Shown here piece by piece: positions 25,301 through 39,512 of a DNA stretch of 64,000 nt. Within the stretch, counting starts at the first letter, position 1. The number at the start of each line of letters is the position of its first letter. The DNA comes from Lethocerus indicus (taxonomy: Eukaryota > Arthropoda > Insecta > Hemiptera > Belostomatidae). The translations under genes were made by a program, and so were the position numbers. Under the pieces are notes generated by a model, which saw only the letters and a list, made by a program, of their open reading frames with translations, was not told the origin of the DNA and did no database searches. Where the stretch lies: NCBI GenBank assembly GCA_019843655.1, contig JACDQD010000011.1, forward strand, positions 12,380,604 through 12,444,603, written 5' to 3'.

Positions 25301-26763
25301 TCGGTTCAGCCGTTTGGAAATGCATAGCGAACACGCCATTTGACAAATATTATATGGATGATAAGCTAGGAAAAATAATAACTGTATTCTTTAATCAGTC
25401 GAGTTTGTGTTTATTCGCAAAGGTAAATAGGTCGTGAAGACATAGTATTGAAGGTTATTTGATTGCTAGTAAGTATTTCCCCTCGAGGCATGATTTATCG
25501 GACGATCATTATTTTACGAAATGTATTGTTTTTCCTTTCTAAATTAAATTTCGCAACTGGCGACTCGTTTTTCGAATTGCGGAGAATATTGGATGCGTGC
25601 TGTGATCTTCGTGATGATTAACAGGAGGGGGCTTTATATACTTTGGACTAAAGTCCACGAAGTTCAATCCACGGTGTATAGAGTCTATCTGAATTTCACG
25701 GGAAGGATCTTCGTTTAGATTGCGTGTATTATGTCTAAGTAGATTCGATAACTATTTCTCAATGTGCCCAGGAGTTAAACGGGCGAACATGTGAACCAAC
25801 TAAATAATGAAATAGTTTGCACCATGAAAAATAAAATAGATTTATATCTATACAGATGCGTTTCTTTCTTATTTTTGGTTTAGATAATTTTATATTAATT
25901 ACCTGTAACGTTTAATGAGAATATCCGCTATTGTTTAAACTACTAAATGATTTATGTACTTTTTTGAATACATATGAAAAAAAAGTAATATGACAACGCT
26001 CCAGATTAATTATATACAAAAATTTATTAAACGATCAATATTGTACCAACTTTCTACATATTTTCATAACACAAACAGAAATTTTTATTCATATAATGCG
26101 AGTTTCGGTGGTACGCTTCAAGTGTATTTGTTTTAACTCAATTATGAAACAAAAATCAACAGAGCTCTTTATTGTTTGTTCGGGTTGACGCCTCATTATG
26201 ACCGAGTTTCGAGAGCGTCCTCCGAAGCGCGAACAATGGTCCCCTGCCGTTTCGCGTAAAACGGGGGAGAACCGCGCCAGAAGGATGTCGAAACAAGAAT
26301 TAATTGTCAACAATACCCCTTATCACGGTTTTCATAGTTCGACGAATTTCGGGGGGGGGGGGCGATAATGGCACCTTATTATTTTTATTGTCTCCGAGCG
26401 TGAGCTTTTAATCGCTATGCAAAATATTACATTCCGCTCTACCGCGTTTCGGGTTACCGCGACCCAGATTTCACGAGCATAAAATATAATATTACCGCAT
26501 TAGCAAAACCGTGGGAGGTTCAATTAACTGCACGGATTTAGTCCGTGCTTTTATTGTTTCAATTCATTCATCGGCGTCAAAAGAAAGTCTTCAGCAATTC
26601 CCTTCGTTCTGTCGGGCAATGTTTTACATGTCTCGAATCTTGTACATTATAATATACAGAATGTTCTCACTCTTGAAGTAAGGCACTTACGCATGCCGAC
26701 TTCTGATGAAGCGTCCTGTCAGCACTGTACATTGTGTCTGATGATATTTACTCACGAACCACC

Positions 26764-26810
<47 letters not shown>

Positions 26811-29800
26811 TTAATACGATATACTTTACATAAAAAGTGTCATTACTACCGAGGAGTCTGTAAATTATTACAGTATAAAAAAAATACTATTTAAGTAAAA
26901 TTTGAGATAGCTATTAGCGGTATTATTAAGTTTCTTATCTTACGTCATTTTATTAATTTGATTTTATTATTGAATTTATTATATATATTCGCCAGTTCGA
27001 ATTGGTTTGCTTATTTTCATCGCTGGAAATAAGGTGTCATTTTTTTGTAGAAAAATTCAACCTACACATTAATCGGGAATTCCTTTCACTTCAATATAAG
27101 AAAAGGCGTGAACTGTTTACACTTGTGAACTTCATTTTGAAGTAGCTTCTGAGGTTTTTTTTTCTTTCACGGACAAGGAAAATGCACCAGCGAGGTGCTG
27201 ACGGTGGAAATTGTAGAAGAAGTCGGACGCGACAATGGTTATGGTTAATTCATATGGGATAGCCCGAGTATGGGATTTGGATTGTGGGGTCGGCCGTGCG
27301 AACCGCGGTTTTGCGCAAGCCGCGTCAAAACCTGACGAAAGGTTGAAATTAATGCCCAGTTTTCGACACAATTTTTTCCCACACGAAGCAAAAATCCGTA
27401 CACACCTCCTTGTACTGCTTCAAGTTAAAAATATTTTGGAGCCATTTCCGGAAACGGAAAGTAGAACAAAATAGGGGTCAATTTCCTGGTTGTAGTAGAC
27501 AAGAAGTATCTAATGTTTTTAGAAATACTACAATAAATTTGTTATTGTACGCAGTGATATTTAAACATATATTTTATATATGTTTATATTAAATATATAA
27601 GAAAGATAATCCCGATCCATTTTTATTAGCCTATTTACTTGAATGTTACATCCTTGATACTTTTATAGCCGAAAAGTGTCAATACTGCACTGCAGTTACT
27701 AGCGGAATTCCACTGATGATGGCGAGAAAGCGAAGCCAGTCAAGGACCGAATAAGTAAGACTGAAATATGAATGTCCCACAACACATGATCCCATTCTTC
27801 CTCTTCTGCGCACGCGCACTCCTAGTTGCCCAACAGGCCTCACCTATCCAGGTGAGCATTGACTACTTTAATACGAATGCCCGTCCAATGGACAAACGAA
27901 AATTCTTAAAAATTTCAGGTTTCTAAACTCAACTCAGGTACGATCACGATATGTATCTCTCAGCCGCTGAAGATGTACCCTACCACTGGTGAATTATCGA
28001 ACTCCTGCCGTAATCAGAGGCTTCACGAAACTGTAAAGGTCCTTCTAAAAAGGCAGGTCTCTTACGTTTTAAGCCGCTTCCGCGTCCCTACAACATTTTA
28101 AATGCCACCCGCTAAACACACGTTCACTCCTCTTCACTTTCATCCGACGCGAGAAGCCCAGCACAGTTATGCCTCGTTCCTACCCATTTCACAACGAAGG
28201 AGAGCGGGATTTTGATTCCTTCAGATTTCGTACATATTTCATCCCTAAGAGTCCTAACGTGCAAGCCGTGTCTGCCCTAATATATCAGCTGTAGGTTTAG
28301 CCAGTAATCTAGTGTTATACGTCGGTGTGAAATTGTCCTAATTCACTGCCCTGAATTAGGGCTTTGGGGTTTATTGGGGCAGTCCCAGGAGTGCAAGGAT
28401 AGAAGAGACAGAAAATTAAACCTGTTCTAAAGACTAGCAAACATAATATTATATTTGACCTTAATATGGATCATTCTGAAAGTTTTACTATATTTGAAGT
28501 TCAATATTTTACACTCGAATCCGTTTATATAATTGGATGAATTTGTTGGCCATTTCATTGCGAACGGTTTCTGCATACGATCATTGTAATCTGAAGATTC
28601 ACACTTAGTATGGAAATTTCTTTTTCTCTCGGACTCGAGTGATTGTCTGAGTGAAAGTTTGACCGAGGAAAATCCGTAATGTTAAAGGTGTAGGGGCCGT
28701 TTTCTGTAAAGTTCTGTTTTTTTTTCAATGAAACCGAAGATTCCGAATCGAATTTCACAAAAGTGGTAACTGAATAATAGTAATTGTAATAGTTTTCCTC
28801 TTATAACTGACACTACAAGTTAGTCGCAATTAGAGGCAAGAAATCCTCGGAGTATCGGTGGTCGTTAGGCCCGATTGCTAGGACGCGTTCGGCGGTATAT
28901 TTATGGGTTCCGACTTGTTGAGAGGGTATTGTAAGAGCGGGGAAGAAAATAGGACGGCCATTAAGGAGGTTGTCCCTGAACTAGACTTTTACACTCGTCC
29001 GTAGAAAAGGGGGCCCCCATTAGCTCCAGATAGGTGCTGCGTGACTGTGCCGGCACCAGGTTATAGACGTGATACAAAACCCGAGCGCTGAAAACCATAA
29101 CCGCCTTTCCTCAGTTATTGTCCGAAAGGATCTCCCTCCGCGACGTTTCTTTTAGAAATCCTTCTAGTTCTATTTTTTCAGCCTCCAGAACAGGAGATGA
29201 ACATCCGTAAAAAATCTAAGATTTTTTACTACAACATTATTAAACACAAGCGATATTATTGGCCCAGCATAAGAATACAGAGAAGACTTTATTCTGTTTG
29301 TGTTGTCATGCAGCCACTTCCTTTCTAGGCGCCTCTGGTTGTAATCATATGCAAAGCATATGGTTTCTCCAATTTATATAATCTGTTCTTTTTTTTATGT
29401 AAAGTAATTAAATTATACATCGTCGTCTTCGAGAGAAAAAATAAATAAATTACGCAATATATGTTGAGTATTTTCTTGTTTGTTTGTCGTCGCCGGGGAC
29501 ACGTGGCGTTAGCTTGCCCAACACAAGATTGAATTTATATAATAACAGCGTCCATTAACCGTGTTGTTATACGAAATCGTAGCGACAACAGTTGATTGAC
29601 GTGTTTATTTCAACATAACTCCCGCAACCGGCATCAAATCTCGTTCTTCTTGGTTAGGCGATTGCGGGCGCGGACTTCTCAAATTATCTCCGGTGAGGGG
29701 CGCCCTCTTGACTCTGAATCTTTCACAGTCGCCAACCCGGTTTATTTACGGCCTTCAAGAAAGACCGGAGTTTAATTCTGCCACCGGCCAATATTGAGAA

Positions 29801-32800
29801 ACGGCCAAGACGCCGAGACGTGTTGGGAAACGGCCGGAAAATATTCTGAATATTCTTCGAAATTTCTGCCGCCCTACTTGCGTTGTCGATGACTTCAGTC
29901 GTCACTGGAGAAATGAACTTATCCATTAGGATGGTGATTGATAAGGAGCCTACACCAATGGGTAGGGAACATGAACATGACAAACTGTTCTCAACAGTGA
30001 AGTTCCTACTTTATATAAAATGCGTCGGTATTTAGTTCATTAGTCAAACTTATAGAAACGTAGACAAATATTATCTGTGCCCGGGTAACGGTTTGTATAA
30101 CGGACAGATGAATTTGCCCCGTGACTGTAACAAGACCCCATTTATCCATTCTTCTGGGCACGATTCGAGCGTCAGAAGCGCGTTACGAGATACTTCCCCG
30201 AATGGATGGCACCGTGGGGGCGCTGCTTCCTCATTGCCTGCTTTATTATTGGCGGGCGACAAATGGATTTTTAAGTAGACGTTGTTTATATATTTTTTTT
30301 CTTTGAAGTCATCAATTTCAGTTTAGAATTCCTCAATTTTTACTTACCGGAATCGTATTTATATTATTCAGTCAATAATGTATTGTACTTCAATATGTTA
30401 TTTCATTGTTCTGTTCATCCGCACCACTACTGTCATATACATAAACTGGTAATGTTTAGCTCAAAAACAAGTAATAAAGTGGAGTTACACAAAATTATAT
30501 GAGTTAAGTCCCCAAACTATAAATTACAGCTATTTTAATTGTTATTTTGATTAGAAATGTATATGCACTTATGTGAGCCTTTGTATATCAACTAAGCCCC
30601 GCTATGGACAACTTTACATCTTTTATTTATGCACTAATTTTCGTCTTTCGAAAGCGTGCCTCGAAAGCCGGTCTCTCGATCCGGTCATCGTACAGTGAAA
30701 ACATCTCTAACGAGTTTCAGTGAGCGGTAATCGTAAATCGTGTAGACATCGTTGTAAAACATCGGAACGAGCTCTCGATTTCGGCCCCCCCGGGGGCGTC
30801 CCGAAAGGCCAGTGCCATTTAGATTGCAATTTAGTGATCCAATTTACAATCAACGACCGTGAATAAGCGCCCATAAATGAGTGTGTAGGACTTTTAGTCT
30901 CGTTCTGTATACACTAAATATTATGAAAGATAAGAATTATTGACGAATTCGAATTGAATTATTTCAACACGTTTACCTCGGGAAAGCGGAAGTTCAGTTG
31001 AGGAAGGATAAACCTTCCTTTCTGTTCAATCTTATGTTCTGGAACAATGGGCGTGCTATAAAGAAGATGTGGTTTCGGTTTTGTCAACGTCAAAATGTGT
31101 TCTTTTTGTTGTAGGACGTTCTTATGAATGAAGAAACCCCAAGGTAAAAAGTCCAAACGTACGCTTAAAAATATGCAAGGTTAAAATAATTGAAAAATTG
31201 ACGGATGCCACAACAATTACCGGCCGAGGTATGTTATTGGTATGCGTAACGGGTGTTTTTTTTATCTTTATGAACAATGAAATACATCTCGTATCATTTA
31301 TCAAACAAGAATTTCCTGCTGGAATTACCGAAAGGAAGGAAAAGATGAACAATGTAAATTAGAAAGGTAATCTTATTATAGAAAGCTTCCAGATGAATGC
31401 AGGGATTGTATCGGGAAGAATTCATATTGTTAAGAATTAAAATATATTTGAATACCTTTCCTGTGAAGGTTGATATTATCCACATATTATCCAGATACCC
31501 TTGAAAGGAATAAAGAGAAATCCGAATCCGCTCCAATCATCCGGCATCATTTGCCAGGAAAGGAGTCTCGAGAAATTTCAACCATGAAAATAAGGGAAGG
31601 ACAAAAAAAATGGGATATTTCTCAGCGTTTTATTCCTGGACGGGTTGCGGTCGTGGAAATATTTTCGGCTTTCTCCAACCCCGGGCGGGACTTTTTACGG
31701 GTGGCTTAAAGCCACGAAGGACTCCAACGACCGACGTTATTGCGGATTTCTAAAATTCAAACACTGTGGAGTCGTGCCTGGATTTGCGGTATCTGGGGAA
31801 TGCTGCCGGTATTCCGTTAAATGTGTGTTTAAAACAAGTTCCATTGTATGGAATATAGCCTGACTGTACAATTGGAAAAAATCTTTATTTTCTTTCAACG
31901 CACACAGGATATCATTAACAAAATACAAGTAATGTAAAAGAAAATGTATAAAGGAGGGGACTTAATAGTCTGACTGTAAACTCTGACTGCCCTTGATTAT
32001 TATGCTATTTATATTGACACAATGGGGAAGAGAGAAAGAGAGAGATGGCTATACTAGATACAGTCGGAGGCGACAAGAATCGGCCGACTCCGGCCCCTTT
32101 TTGTATTAAGTTCTGTTTCAATCGATCGCCAATGAACGCGTCATGTTTACTCATGACGACTGAATAGTGGTTCTGAGGTCTGGTAATACAGTGAGTCATC
32201 AAAATGCAGGTCTGCATTTCTTGCTGTTTCTCTCGCTCGCGACAGGATCGGTCACGCTTACAACTTGTCATTACATGTCAATCATTGTTTAGCGTATGCC
32301 TTCACTTCCTCGAAATATTATTTATATTTTTTGAATTTCCGTAATAATCCTAGAACTTTCAAGGATCTAAGGTAAGTTTTTTAAGCTGTAAGAAAAGCAT
32401 TTCCATATTTTTCTAGTAAATTCAAAAATTCAATACACCCCGCCATGTTTACCAAGGATCAATGAAGAAATCCATGTGTCCTGCATCCTCCTTCTCATTC
32501 GATAGTATTATTATTACCTTCTAATATGTCGTAGTATATGTTCTCACTGCTAAAAGAATTTCATTCTTTTCTATAGCCCTTCTGAGGGCTCTTTTTCCTA
32601 ATTCTTGAGACTGGAGGCAGAATAGTGACGGTATTTATTGGTCATTTCGGTTGTTACACTTTTAGAGCGACTAAATTTGTATTTCCTGTTGTAGCGTTCT
32701 TTAATCCTAACCACAAGTGTTCTCGTATCATTCCTGAGGTCGGTTAGAAACGGTAGCTTGGTGCCGGTACCGTGAGCGTTGCAAAAGGCGGAGAAAGTGA

Positions 32801-35800
32801 TGCTCGATGGAGGGAGGGAGGGATGGCAGGAGGGATAGAGGGAGGAAAGCCCCATTGTTGAGCGTTATGAAGTCCGATTCGGGTTTGATGAGTCGCGGCG
32901 CCGCTCTGATAGCCGCCCGATTGTTCTCGCCGGCACAGATTTTACGGCCGGCAGATTTTACGAATTATTTCATTTTCGCCATTTCTGTCGGATTCTTCGA
33001 CAGCGGAACGCACGACAGTTAAAATTAGACATAATATTTTACGGATTAAATTACCAGAACAACACAAAATGCTGTATCAATATTTGCAGCAATGTAAGCG
33101 TCGAATCTCTCAGTTTTGCAATACGTATTTTAAATATTTAGATATGCATTAATACAGTGATGTAACTTGATATATTGAACTGAACATCTAGACAAATATA
33201 CACGGCTATTTCTACACTAATGCAAAGTGAATATTGTGCCGAATAGATGACGCGCCGCATTATAATAACAGTGGTTTTCACTTTTCTCTCCGCCTACCAA
33301 CATTTAATGACGTAATAATACGGTGAATAACGTTAACCTGAAAATTTGCATCAACCATTTATGCCATTACTCTTCTGATTTTCCATCTCCAATCGCAACT
33401 TTCCCGGCCGCTCGCCAACGTCGTCAAAGTAATTTATCGAGAAGCAAATATCTTAAATGAGTTGTGTATTCTCTGTTAACTTAAAAGTATGCGGGGGTAC
33501 CTCAGCGGAATAATTACCGTCATAAAACGGCGTTATGAAACGGGAAGAGATGGTGCAGATCAATTTGCCCGGATGTTTTTCTAACGACGAGGATACCCGC
33601 GTCTTCTCACAGGATAATTTTTAATTGTGGGCCGGCGACAATGCCTTCTCGATTTCCTCGACGCTGTTAAATCCCAGGCTCTGGACACTCGGCCGAGTGT
33701 AAACAATGGCGTCGTCTTCAGTTTTAATTTGAATTTTGTTCTTCCCCTCCGTTCTCTCCGCAACCGGGAAACAGGATGTTCACCACTGGGGGCGAGCATT
33801 GTTGGGCTACTGGGACCCTTCTTGGAGTCGTAGTGAGACAAGATGCAAATAATGAGTCTAATTACGATCCTTAATTATAACGAGGATACGGCGGAAAGGT
33901 GATGTGCAGCGCTCTCGTTAAACGCATACTGTTCCTGGGCTATTTTAATTTGTGTTATTTAGAACATATTTATAATTTTTTAGTCCATTCTCTCGTCATA
34001 AGGCTGACGAATCCTTGTTATTTCCTCCGTACTCAAGTAGTGGAATTAATATGAATTATTCATAAGGTGATTCCGATATTTCATTTTATCGAATGCAGGC
34101 ATTCTAAGACGTCCCCTTCTCTATGTATAGACTGACACTTAGACATTTTGATAGGGCAGAAGAGAGAGAGAGAGAGAGAGGGGGCCTATTTACTCAGTTG
34201 CACATTCGAATTGCGCAATGAGGCCGGAGAGCAAGCAGGGCGTTGGGAAACTATAACTGTAGAGAAGACACCGGAGAACAGTGTCCCTCACAATAGGGCG
34301 GCAATTTGTTTGATGGAGCGGGCTTATTTCAGACAATTTCTTTTTCGCCTCCGCGACCCCCCATTACTGTTGTGTCGCAAATGAAACCCGAAAGAGTTTC
34401 TGGGAGAAAATCGAGCAGGAAAAACGGCGTATTAACGCTGACTGTGTTTGAGTCGTTCTTGTATTATCCAGGCCTGAAACTACATTGTTTTTACACACCG
34501 TATTCTAAAGTTTCCGGATTCATTTTACATCGGTAACATGATGCCAGACGATGGATGTGCCAGTGACTTCAATACCGGTACGCACAAATTAACAGTGCGT
34601 AATATAAATAATAACAATAAATTAATAATACTTTTGTCCTTTTGTATAATACTTAGTTTCAATTTCAAATCCAGAATTCTAGGATTTAAGCTAATAAATT
34701 TAGTAATTGTAGTAATAAAGTATCGTAATTGTTATAAATCCCATAAACAAATCAGTGGCTTTGAAATATAATTAAGTCCTTTCTTAATTCCACATTTTTA
34801 GTTTAGAGTTCTGCTGCTATGTGTAAGCCACTCTCTAGACTAGTGGCCGAGATAGAAAGTAAGAAAATCAAGTAACGATTTGCGATATATTTCCGATCGG
34901 AAAGCTTGACCTGGCCCCAATGAAAGTTGCTTTTCATATTTAAACGCCCGTTTCTTTGATATTTCAACGTTGAAATTTATGATTGTGAGGAGAGATAAAT
35001 TAGCGTGATTTGTTTAATGGCTACAAAAAAATCTTGAACAGATTTTAGAAAACATATTTAAATTATTCTAAATAAAACCTTAGAAAGTCTTTTATTTACT
35101 TTCAAATTATATTCTAGCATTCGGCATGATTTTACCTCTCTCTCTCTTTCTCTGTGCCTCTCGATCTATCTATAATATACTCAATAAGAAGGGTCTTAAA
35201 ATATTTATATGTACCTTCGGTTTTTCCAATAACATAAAATTTATTTTTGTTCCCTTCATGATGTTAAAACTCTATAATCGGGAAATTAAAAACGGAATCG
35301 AAATCAGATAGAACGTCGATCGAAAAAAATGGAGTCCATTAATATAGATCTTAGGAGTGGCCCTATTTATCAACGTCCTCCGTTATGGCGGTTGCCGCTC
35401 CCTTTCGTCCAAGTTCAAATGTAAAAGTTGAACGTCCCAGGACTTTCTAATTTTCTTCCTTCGCATCACCCACCTCGTCATTTCTCATATTCCTTTTTTG
35501 AATAATGTGTGTTAACAAGCTTTTCGAGGCGTAAAATCCGGTAGTTCGTTTTCTGTCGGCCTTTGCGGTCAATCAAACTTGAATTCGGTTTCCCATGACC
35601 AAAATCTGATCTGAGAAGATTTTGACGGACAATCGATTGAAATATTATTATTGAGAAGATTATTATTCAACCAAATATTTTCGCGGTATCTAAATAAATA
35701 ATACCCGTTGAATTATATCTTTGATGCAATGAAACACATCTCGTATCATTTATCAAACAAGAATTTCCTGCTGGAATTACCGAAAGGAAGGAAAAGATGA

Positions 35801-38800
35801 ACAATGTAAATTAGAAAGGTAATCTTATTATAAAAAAAACTTTAAGATGAATGTAGGGATTGTATAGAGAAGAATTCATATTGTTATGAAATGATTTGCA
35901 TTAATATTCGAATAATGTTAAAAAATATTTTTGAATACCTTTCCTGTTGAACTTTTGTCGAAGCAAATTGTAAACCTAACGACCTGGCCCAGGTTCGAAT
36001 GCCGGTGGCCGATTGAATTTTCTTGGCGATTTTGAGTTAAATAACAAAAGCTTTCTTATCGGCCGCTAGCAAAACGATATTACACGCTGTTGTACAACAG
36101 ATAATTTCAATAAATAAGAAGGAAAGTGACGCAATACCGATTTTCCAGAGTTGCAAATGCGCAGCACGCGCGCATTTCAAATTACGTGCCATGATTTTCA
36201 TCATTTCCCCCGTGTAATAATACTCTCTCTCTCGTAGTAAACCCGTCAGGATTAAATTACAACTAGTAAGGTCCACAATTACTTCTACGAATATTCGAAA
36301 CTGCTTAAATTACAGTTGGACATTTAACTTTTATTAGTTACCGCCTAAATTGTGTAGGCGTTAATTAAACGTCTACAAATACTGAACGCCCGTTCTGAAT
36401 TTAAATATAACATAATCTTAGGGAGCCGTTTTTTATCTGAAGTAACGCATTAGAGCCCATATGGTCCAGCCCCTTAATGCCCACAACAGATATTGTTGAT
36501 ATTTCAATTTTAGTTTTAGACCTAGAAATATGCCCACGTCCTGAATATATCGCATGAAATTACTGAATAGCTGTTAAAAATCTAAGCGAATATTGTCTAA
36601 TTAATCTCACATTAATTTCTATGGCTTTAACTGTAATTCAGATCAGATCTCTGCCGGATGAAACGGCAATTTATTTCGATAATCGCAGGTTACTGCAGGC
36701 GTCGCCATGAACTTTTAAATTTGCTCTCAAAACGCTATATTGAAAGGCCTTCCGAAAGTGAGCCGCCGGCCTTCATCGAACCTAAAATCTCATTCAATTC
36801 GATGCGGTGGTGCCGGACGCAAAGTTCAATTTTTCGATTAGAATTGAGTCGAATTTTTCCCTAAATAAATTATTAATTTGCAGTAAATATTGATAGCAAA
36901 ATAAATATTTAATTTATCAAAGGAGTGCATACGTATTGAGAGGTGCAAATTTCTCATAGAATATGTGAATTTTTTCATAATTTTATAGGAAAACTTTCTT
37001 CGGCTCAGCCCCAGGAAATAGAACCCCTTGGGAAAAAAAACTCCCCATCCGACCTTTCCTCCGGCGCTAATTGGACCCGAAGACTTCTATTTTCCGAGCG
37101 GGCGGCCGGTAATTTCCTCTATTTTCAGTCTCTTTCATTTCGTTTGTCGAATGAGGAAATGTGTAAATTAGGGACGGGAGCGTGTAGCATGAAGTTGAGC
37201 CCCGAGGACGGAATAAGAGGTACGTGAAATGTCAGCGGTAGCGAGCCTGTGTCAAGGACTAATTTTTATCCTTAATACCTTTGATTTGTGCACTGTTTAA
37301 TGGTCACATACGGATGTTTATATAGATAAATAACTAGCGTTTAGATCGCTTAAATCATGAGGAAGATATTGAGGATAGTAATAAAGTGCATGACAGTATC
37401 AATGAGGGGATTCTCTAATAGCGATAAAATATTGTTAATATGTAGAGATTTGGCTAAAAATGTCATAAATTATATGGTTAGCTCTTTCCTTCCGCCTGTT
37501 TGTGATAAACGTAATTTTTTTATTGTTAAATATTATTTAATTAATTACGCATGACGATAACCGATCACCCTATTACCCGTATGGGCACATAATAATTCAA
37601 TCGATAAATCATGATTTCTGCGGAATTATCAGGTATAACTGATTCAGGTGCTCACCGTGTTCGTTACATTTCACAATGTTATTATCGTATTAATTACATT
37701 CATCTCCCAGGACGAAATCATTTTTTTTTCCGAGCCGCCGACGATTATTAGAATGACGCGGCAACGCTTAAGCACTTCCCTGTTGATAATTCCCTGGGAT
37801 CGAAACAGTTATAGACCTCGTGGGAAAATATTCCGTCGCTTTGGAAACGCTAAACACTCTCTCTCTGTCTCTCTCTCTCTATGTCTATGCGCCCATTAAA
37901 TACACGGCGTTCTGAATGGTTTTAATCGCCGGGCATAAACCAGGTCTTAAAAACCTGTGAAGGAAAAGAGCACCGATGCACGCGTTCAGAATTGAGTAGC
38001 GAGGATAACCTGAAGTAGCACTTAGGAGTAAATTATACCGTCGGAAAATTAGAATATTAAATTTTCCTTTCCTGAACTTCCATTTAGTGATTTAATGATT
38101 GAAACTTATAACTGAATGAAATGTCCCTAGATTCATTTAAATAGATTATTTATGAATTTATGGGATTGTTTATGCTGTCTAAGTTTTATTAACGAATTTC
38201 CTGTCTAGACTAGTGTTAGGTCTTCATTGGACGCTATTGAATCACACATAAGTGCTGCACTATATTGCTGGTGGGATACATCCGATACTGGCCAATGTGT
38301 AATTACGTAGGATGAATTAAATATATGAGTTCTTCTTTTCAAATTCCAGTCTGTTTGGTGTTACCGATGGACCGAAAACGCGAATGGCTATAGTCATATC
38401 TTTGATTATATTCATCGCGATCGGGGCGGAAAAATATCAGATGGGTCACGATCGCCTTACAAACGCTCTCCACTTGCTTCGAATCAATTTGTGAAGAAAT
38501 AATGGGAATGACGGCTTACATAAGGCGACATTCTGAGACGACACGAGTTCTGAGGCCGCTCGTTAGGGGCAGAAGAAGGGCACGATTTTTATTTCGCTCT
38601 CCGAGAGCCCTCTTCATTCGGAACGCCCTTTTCTTAAAAACCTTCTGTTGGCTTCCTGCTGTTGGTTTTCGAGAACCTCGAACCTCTGGCTGCCGAGTCA
38701 CGAACTCGGTCTATCATCAGGAGCCATCTTGGCGCCGCCAATCGGTGTCCACAATTGGTCACATTTCCGTGCGAGAAATTGTAATAATAAATCATTTCTT

Positions 38801-39465
38801 GGGACCTTACCAAGGGGTATGGACTAGCCCAAAAAAATTTGTACGCATATATTAGACGTATTCGAAAGGTCTCCGTCACATGCCAAGTTAAAACCGACCG
38901 TCGTTAGAAAGTCATAAACCCAACCAATTACTCTCTCCGGGAACAGGAAAAATTCCTGTCGAATTATATAAATTGGTGTACTCGATGATATTCCTAAGGC
39001 GACTAGTTTAATAACCGCTATACAATTTGGAGAAAGCCATTTTTTTCACTTCATTCATAGGACTTATCGATTTTAAAATCGAGTGGGAAATACCGACATT
39101 TCTTTCAACTAATATATGAATTCCTAAAATTAAAAACAAAACCTTTATCAACCACCACAGCTCTTGTAGTTCTATTGCTGCACTTATTCTATTTTTTGTG
39201 CTATTTTATGCAAATATAAGAGCGGGTAAAAAAAGAAATGAATAATAATAAATTTAGTATACAATCGAAGGTACGAATATTATCGTCATGTATTATATGA
39301 CATTCATTTTTAAGGATAACAACATTTCCTTAAATAAATTAGAAAATCTATTATTCCAGTTTTGTAATTCAAATTTAATGTTAAGAAGATAGTTAGTTGG
39401 TTGCAGCATTTGTGTGGCAGTGACACGACTTAGAAGATGCAGACAGACACCCAGTATGAACTCAG

Positions 39466-39512
<47 letters not shown>

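Noticed and set aside
29347..29364. CATATGCAAAGCATATG small perfect hairpin
   Set aside because: A single short palindrome of this size is expected by chance in 64 kb.
35990..36012. AGGTTCGAATGCC, which resembles a tRNA B box
   Set aside because: No A box or cloverleaf upstream; at best a decayed SINE piece, with no second copy found in the window.
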